Positions 57,197 to 64,000 of a stretch of 64,000 bases of DNA are shown piece by piece (within the stretch, counting starts at the first letter, position 1; each line of letters begins with the position of its first letter). A program made the translations under genes and the position numbers. The notes under the pieces are model-generated. The model did no database searches, was not told the origin of the DNA, and worked only from the letters and a program-made list of their open reading frames with translations. The DNA comes from Malania oleifera (taxonomy: Eukaryota > Streptophyta > Magnoliopsida > Santalales > Ximeniaceae). The stretch is taken from positions 10,430,062 to 10,494,061 of the forward strand of contig NC_080418.1 in assembly GCF_029873635.1 (NCBI RefSeq). The letters are read 5' to 3'.

Positions 57197-58471
57197 GACA
57201 AAGAAAGCTCATGAGGCCATGACCAGAAAATTAGCACAGCTCATTAGGCAAATTCGACCCAACTGACGAGCAAAGTTCGTGAGGCCATGCCCGGCAACTC
57301 TCGTGGTCACTGTTGAGTCAGTTGTACTACCCCACTAGGAGGGTAAGTTTGAACTAGGATCAGGAGATTGTGATATGGGATCCTAGAGTTATTTTTTGTA
57401 TTTTTGAGAGATTGTATATAAACACAGTGTTTTGGTTTATAGATAACTCTGGTATTATATATTTTGTGGTTATCAGAATGATGATTTATATTTAATGCTT
57501 CCTAGGTTCCGCTGTATGATAGGTGTCCCCATTACCCATGGGTTCAGGTTGACTTTATTATTAAATATGTTTTATTATACGATAAGATAAGCAGGTCATT
57601 ACAGTTTGGTATTAGAGCTTAGGATACTAGGTTCTGTAGACTCTAGAATGCAGCAGTAATAATACCAGAGTATAGGATAAGAGAATTTGAGGTCTGGTTT
57701 TGTAGTCTAGATGCAGAACTTCTGTGGTGGTTTGTGTGATTTTCCTAGGGTGACGATTTCAGGATAGTCACGGTAAACTATCGTTGGGTTAGGTATCTAG
57801 GTTACAGGATTGAACCTTGAATTAAGGTCAGGGGTAATGAATTAATTAAGGAAATATTGTACTAGTTGGATGGTATGTTATGGTGATAGGGGTTCTAAGT
57901 TAAGTTATTTGTTTTTCAGGATGGACCCTAGTGGTAGTAGTGCCCATGCCAGTGAAAATTAGGGTGCTGGGCCCTCAGGCGCTGCAGGTGATGATCAGTT
58001 TTATGCAGCGTGGCACAACAAGTTTTGGCGAAAATCGCCAAGAATTCCAGGGAGCTGGGTGGTTCGTTTGCAGGCCCCGGTATCGATCAAGAAATTCATT
58101 AAGACAAATCCGCTCGCCTTCTCAGGAGGAACTGATCCTGCAGTCACTGAAAACTGGGTGTAGGAGATAGAGAAAATATTTGTAATGTTGCAATGTACAG
58201 AGGAACAGAGGGTACTGTTTGCTACCTATAGATTGACTAGAAAGGCCGAGAGATGGTGGATGGTGGTGAAACTCTTAGAGCAGCAGAGGACAGTACCTGT
58301 GGAGATGTCATGAGAGCGGTTTAAGGAGATATTTTTCGACAGGTATTTTTCGACTTCGTCTAGGGAAGCTAAGATAGAGGAATTTTTGAATCTGAAACAG
58401 GGACAACAGAGTGTGCATCAGTACGCGGCGAGGTTCATCGAATTATCTCGCTTCGCCCCGTATATTATTCC
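57197..58471 (+). mobile_element. 5' part of a Gypsy element: LTR end, primer-binding site, leader, gag
   Basis: An LTR end GCAGGTCATTACA (to 57603) is followed by a primer-binding site TGGTATTAGAGC (57607-57618), a leader, and a gag start at 57921 (MDPSGSSAHASEN). Gag core motifs follow: AFSGGTDP-type region, [54 protein letters not shown]. The LTR end belongs with the partial LTR at 18518. The LTR's own start is not clear and part of 57197-57300 is unassigned. The Copia element at 58472 cuts into gag. The fossil shows breaks. Confidence 0.75.
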
Positions 58472-60310
58472 TGTTGGCCTAACAAGGTCTTTCAATTGGT
58501 TTTGGTGATAACAAACAAAGGATGATTTAACTTGAAAAAGGTTGAGTTTTGGTGTTTTAGGAAATATGGATCAAGTGTGGCTCAAAGCAAAGCTCAAATA
58601 TAGCTCAAGTATGGTTTAAAAGAAGAATAAGTATAAGTCAAGTATGAAGATAACTTCTCAATGATCCAAACAAGGTCTAACATATTTTAAGCTCAAGCAA
58701 ATTGTTCAAAGAATCTCAAGAGCAAAGAGAACTCAAGCATGAAGGCTTAAGAAACATATTTGTAAGTATTTCAAAAGGCAAAATATTTTTGAAATATATT
58801 TTGAAACTTTTTTCTAAGAGATTATCAAGGTTTAAAGACCTATTTAAATATATTGAATTAAGTTTTTATAAAATTCATGGGAGAGCAAAACAGTTTTAAA
58901 GAATGCTTTTTGATAAAATAGATTTTAATAAGCTCAGATGACTGAACTTTCCAGTTCAGATGACAGAAGTAGACACTTCAGATGACTGAACTTTGAGTTC
59001 AGACATCTGAAGAATTACTTCAGACGTCTGAAGAATTTCCAGAACAGGCAGAGAGTTGCAGCAGCAAGTTCAGATGTCTGAACTTGCGACTTCAGACATC
59101 TGAACCTGCGACATCAGACGTCTAAACCCTGACTTCAGACATCTGACCCTGTATCCAGTTCTATTTTTTAAGGTTTTAAGGAACTTCAGACAATTGACCT
59201 CGACACTTCAGACATCTGAACACTGTTCAAGGGGCAAAAATTTTTTAAATCTTATTTTTAATTTGTAGTCGTTTGAAGCCCAAATTTTCTAACAACTTGG
59301 GAAACTCTTTAAGGAAACTCTTGTAACAAAGAAACCTACTTGGAAGCCTATAAATACATGGTTCTTGTGAATCAAAAATTTATTCCATGCATTGAAATTC
59401 TCTCAAAGCTCTCTTGCTCTCAAAATCTCTTTTACTTAATCTCTTGCAAAGCTGAAAGTATTGTTGTTCTGATCTTTTGTTCATCAAATCCTGAAGAATT
59501 ACTGATTTCTCATCTGGAGAAAAGGTTTGGTGAATTCTTTGAAAAGCTTCAAAAGTTTATTTCATTCTTGATATTTTATCTTTTGAAGTACATAGTTTTG
59601 ATTTGTACTAATCTGCTCTTTGTGTGAGCTTCTCATGTACACCAGATTTTGATATTTCTCTTGTATATTTTGGACGATTCCAGGCTGTTGGAACGTGACC
59701 AAACAAGGGCATATTGTTTGGAGAAGGCGGGCTCTAGCCTTGACCAAATGAGTGGTTGTAAATAGGCGTTGTTCCACTCGGTAACGAAACTACTATAGTG
59801 GAAACCTTTGGTATTTTACCAAGGGCGAGGATGTAGGCTATGTTGAAGCCGAACCTCGTAAAAAATCTTGTGTCTTTCTCTCTATTTTATATACTATACT
59901 TACTGTGTTGTATGATTTCAAAGTGTAGGTAAAAAGTTTCAAAGAGAAAGAAACAAAGACTCTTGGTATTTAGAGAGTTCATTTCGATTAACCGTTTGCG
60001 AAAACCCAAAAGGGAGTACGTTGGTTAATCTGCGAAAATCTTAATCAAGAGAAGCGCATACTAAAAGCTAATTCAAAGAAGGTGATAAACATTCACAGAG
60101 AAATCAACAAAAGCAAAATTATCTTTGATTGAGTGTTTGAATTATTTTAGCTTTATTGATTGTCTTGTTCATTTAAATTACAAGTATTCTAAAGTGTGCT
60201 TATAAATTATCTGTTGTGCTTTCTTTAGTATCTTAAAAAAAATTAAATATCATCAAATTAAAAAGATTCCAATTCACCCCCCCCCTCTTGGGAAGCTATT
60301 CCTGATTTCA
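58472..60310 (+). repeat. 5' LTR of the SIRE-type Copia element
   Basis: 1839 bases, TG...CA. It carries a palindrome array (58930-59221), TATAAATA at 59349-59356, GAACCTCGTAAAA near 59851, and the C-run/TCTTGGGA ending shared with the solo LTRs at 128-1853 and 53124-55388. Confidence 0.9.
58930..59221 (+). repeat. Array of TTCAGACGTCTGAA palindromes in SIRE 5' LTR
   Basis: Eleven variants. One is the perfect 14-base palindrome TTCAGACGTCTGAA (59019-59032); others include TTCAGACATCTGAA, TTCAGATGTCTGAA and TTCAGATGACTGAA. The array ends about 130 bases before TATAAATA (59349-59356). Confidence 0.85.
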
Positions 60311-63300
60311 GTTGGTATCAAACCCTAGTTATAGAAATTCCTAACAAGAAACTATAAAAAGATCTAATGGCAAATATTGGAGTAGTACCCTTTGGTGAAG
60401 GTCAATCCTCAACCCGTCCACCAATCTTTTGTGGACACAATTATACCTTCTGGAAAAATAGAATGGAAATATATCTCCAACACATGGATCTTGGGAAGTA
60501 GTTATGATGGAAATCTCATCCCCACTAAAATAGTTAATGGAAAACATATTCCAAAAGAAAAGAAAGATATGACTGACCTAGACTATAAAATGCTTCAAAT
60601 AAATACAAGTACTATAAATGCGTTATATTGTGCATTTGATGCAAATGAGTTTAACCGAGTCATGGCTTGCAAAACAGCTAAGGAGATTTGGGATAAACTA
60701 GAAGTAACCTATGAAGGAACCGTTGATGTTAGGGATAATAGGATAGACATGTTAACGAGTGAATACGAAGCATTTAAAATGAATTCTGATGAAACGATAT
60801 CAAGCATGTACACTAGATTTACTCACATAATAAACTCCTTAAGTGCCTTAGGAAAAACCTATACTACTTATGAAATGATCAGAAAAATTCTAAGAGGCCT
60901 ACCCTCTATTTGGGAACCAAAGGCCACGGCTATCACGGAAGGAAGAAACTTAAAGACTACTTCATTGGATGAACTTATAGGTTCACTTCTCACATATGAA
61001 ATGACATTGAAAGAAAGAAATCCTGAACCTAAGCATAAAAGATCCATAGCTCTAAAAGCATCTAGCCATAGCACTAGTGAAGAAGAAAGCAAAACAAGTG
61101 ACTTAGATCAAGATGAGCTGGCTTTCATTACTAAGAGACTAGGAAAATTCTATAAAAGAAATAAAAGGTTTCCTAGAAAGTTTAATAAAAAGAAAACTGA
61201 AAAAGGAGAGACAAGTAGGAAAGAAAGTAAAGATAAGAATGAACTGCCAATTTGTTATCATTGCAAAAAACCAGGGCATATCAAACCGGATTGTCCATTA
61301 TTCAAGAAAGACAAGAAGAAAAAGAAGGAAGCAATGAAAGCTACTTGGGATGACTCGAGCTCCAATGAAACTAAAATCGAATCAAGTGAACAGGAGATGG
61401 CAAATATATGCTTCATGGCGAACAATGAAGAGGTAAATTCTTATTACTCTTCATTTGAATCTCAAAATGAGTCTTGTGATAAGTCATGTGATAGCTTGCC
61501 TTCTTATAAGGAATTACAAACTTAATTATTCTCACTACACAAAATATTTATAAAAGTGTCTAAAAGAAATATAATTTTGAAAGATCAAAATCAAGAACTA
61601 GTAAAGCAACTTGAATCATTCAAAGCTATTGATGAAGAAAGATATACTTATAACAAGCAGCTGGAAGAAGAAATAAACATAGTAAAACAAGAGTTAGACA
61701 AAACTCATAAAGAAGACTTGAATAAGAAAGATTTAGAAATAAATGAACTCAAAAAGGTAATTGAGGATAAAGAAAAGATTAAATATGATTTTACCAAAGG
61801 TAAAGAAAACTTTGAAAATATGATTGGACAGCAAAGGTTTCATGGAAACAAAGAAAGAATAGGCTACAACGGTAAAACAAATAAAAGGAACAAAAAGTTG
61901 TACATGGGATATTTTGTTAAGGAAGCTAAGTTTTATGCTAGTATTTCATCAAATAACAAACATGAACACACCACTTGCTATATGTGCAAAACTAAAGGTC
62001 ATGTGATGTTCAATTGTCCATTAAAAAGAAAATATGTTAAAGTTCAAGGAGAATGGAAAGAAAATAGTGGAACTAATAAAAAAAATAAAGAAAATCAAAA
62101 GAATTTGGGTACCAAAAACTAACATATAGTGTCCCTCATTGTAGGTTTGCCTTAGGACAACAATGACAACAGACAAATGGTACTTAGACAGCAGGTGCTC
62201 AAGGCATATGACCGGTGACAAGATCAAGTTCACTACTTTAAAACAAAAGGATGGGGGATACGTCACTTTCGGTGACAATGCCAAAGGTAAAATTATTGGT
62301 ATTAGAAAAATTGGTAAAGAATCTTCACTCACTATAGATAATGTGTTATTAGTGGAATGACTAAAACATAACCTTTTAAGTATTAGTCAATTAAGTGATA
62401 AAGGTTTTGAAGTAATTTTCATGAAGGAAAAATGTGTTATCCAAAATCCAAAAAACAAAGAAACCCTATTTATGGCTTATAGAATAAATAATGTATATTG
62501 TAAATCTTAAGAAAATAGCAAATCAGAACATAACTTGTTTAACAGCAATGAATGAAGTAAGTTGGTTATGGCATAGGAAACTAGGTCATGCTAGCATGGA
62601 TCTACTATCTAAATTATCTAAGAAAAGTCTTGTAAAAGGACTACCAAATACTAAATTCATAAAAAGACAAGTTGTGTGATGCATGTCAAAAGGGAAAACA
62701 AGTAAAAACCAGCTTTAAGAAGAAAAAATATATATCCACTAAAAGACCTCTAGAACTCTTGCATCTAGACTTATTTGGTTCAACTAGAACCTTAAGCTTA
62801 GGTGGCAATGCTTTTGTTATAGTAGATGATTATTCAAGATGAAGCTTGTAACCAATTAATAACTTATGTAAGAAATTACAAAATGAGAAAGGTTATAATG
62901 TAACAAGCTTTAGAAGTGATCAAGGAAGAGAGTTTAAAAATAAAGAAGTTGATAAATTTTGTAATGAACATGGAATAACTCATAATTTCTCAGCGCCTAG
63001 AACTCCACAACAAAATGGAGTTGTTGAAAGGAAAAACAGAACTTTACAAGAAATGGCAAGAACAATGCTAAATGAAAATAATTTGCCTAAATATTTTTGG
63101 GCAGAAGCTGTAAATACTACATGTTATATTGTAAATAGGGTATCAATAAGGTCAAAAATAGATAAAACACCATATGAACTTTGGAAAGATGAAAAACCAA
63201 ATATTTCCTATTTTCATGTTTTCGGTTGTAAATGCTTTATATTAAATACTAAAGACGATTTAGGAAAATTTAATGCAAAGTCAGATGAAGGTATCTTCTT

Positions 63301-64000
63301 AGGGTATTCTACAAATAGTAAAGCTTATAGGATTTATAATAAAAGAACTTCTACAATTATGGAGTCGATTCATATAACTTTTGATGAATCAAATAGTTAT
63401 GACATTAAAGATATGAATGATGAAAAAGAAGGTATGTCTCAAAAAGAAAAAGACATTGAAATAAAAGAAGAAAGGGATAATGATGCCTCAAATGGAAACT
63501 TTACAGAAAATTTGAATCTTCCTAAAGAATGGAAATATAACAAAAATCACCCAAAAGAACAAATACTTGGTGAAACATCAAAAGGGATAACAACTAGGGT
63601 CTCACTAAAAAATATTTGTAATCATTATGCATTTTTGTCCCAAGATGAACCTAAAAATATTGAAGATGCTTTAAATGATGATTCTTGGATTATAACGATG
63701 CAAGAGGAATTAAATCAATTTGAAAGAAGTCAAGTATGGGAACTTATACCAAAACCTAAAGATAAATAAATTATAGGAACTAAATGGGTGTTTAAAAACA
63801 AGAAGGATGAAAATGGAGTTGTTATAATAAATAAAGTTAGGCTAGTGGCTCAAGGGTATAATCAAGAAGAAGGAATTGATTATGATGAAATTTTTGTACC
63901 TGTGGCTAGGATGGAAGCTATTAGGATGCTTTTAGCTTTTGCAGCCCATAAGGATTTTAAGTTATATCAAATAGATGTAAAGAGTGCATTTTTAAATAGA

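Larger units (their letters stand above)
58472..64000 (+). mobile_element. SIRE/Maximus-type Copia element, 5' LTR to start of RT (continues beyond the window)
   Basis: 5' LTR 58472-60310 (TGTTGGCC...TTTCA), then primer-binding site TGGTATCAAACC at 60313-60324. Gag starts at 60367 and includes Copia gag motifs (CKTAKEIWDKLEVTYEGT, YEMIRKILRGLP, TSLDELIGSLLTYE) and a CCHC knuckle, CYHCKKPGHIKPDCP (about 61255). A coiled-coil stretch follows, with a second knuckle CYMCKTKGHVMFNCP (about 61977). Protease region WYLDSRCSRHMTGD is at about 62178, pre-integrase WLWHRKLGHASMDLL at about 62566, and integrase about 62690-63300 (NGVVERKNRTLQEMARTML, FHVFGCKCFILN). Reverse transcriptase begins at about 63650. 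The order and long LTR fit SIRE/Maximus. It interrupts a Gypsy gag. A few breaks are visible; the 3' LTR is outside the window. Confidence 0.88.

Overview
This is a TE-rich stretch of a eudicot plant nuclear genome. The evidence is PLS-class pentatricopeptide-repeat (PPR) genes, a LUX ARRHYTHMO-type GARP clock gene, a plastid-type J-domain exon, a cell-wall-invertase fragment, and many Copia and Gypsy LTR elements of plant clades. The species cannot be fixed from sequence alone.

Layout. (1) 1-3.6 kb: decayed Gypsy chromovirus pol, split by a solo SIRE-type LTR. (2) 5.3-10.5 kb: gene island with a minus-strand J-domain first exon, then plus-strand DYW-type and E-type PPR genes. (3) 10.5-31 kb: a TE block. 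It holds an RTE LINE tail, a Copia element split by a solo Gypsy LTR, a partial antisense Gypsy LTR, a second Copia split by another solo LTR, a minus-strand Gypsy element with two LTRs around only about 0.66 kb of interior, and a LINE tail. (4) 35.2-36.7 kb: LUX on the minus strand, with an evening element and a G-box upstream. (5) 38.3-42.5 kb: a Mutator-like transposon with about 0.7-kb inverted ends carrying a captured piece of a cell-wall invertase gene, later split by a solo Gypsy LTR. (6) 43.7-58.5 kb: solo LTRs in and around a Tat/Ogre-type Gypsy fragment, then the 5' part of another Gypsy. (7) 58.5 kb to the window end: a SIRE/Maximus-type Copia whose 3' part lies outside.

The host genes are a clock transcription factor (LUX, evening complex), two predicted organelle RNA-processing PPR proteins and a J-domain co-chaperone. 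From memory, Arabidopsis chromosome 5 carries BOA (LUX paralogue), an E-type PPR and a DnaJ gene close together, so this looks like an old gene neighbourhood stretched by about 25 kb of TEs.

Most notable: the invertase-carrying Pack-MULE; arrays of short palindromes just upstream of the TATA box in Copia and Gypsy LTRs, with the palindrome word differing between related SIRE LTR copies; and a branch-point/acceptor-like module shared by all nine Gypsy LTRs examined that are complete in that region.
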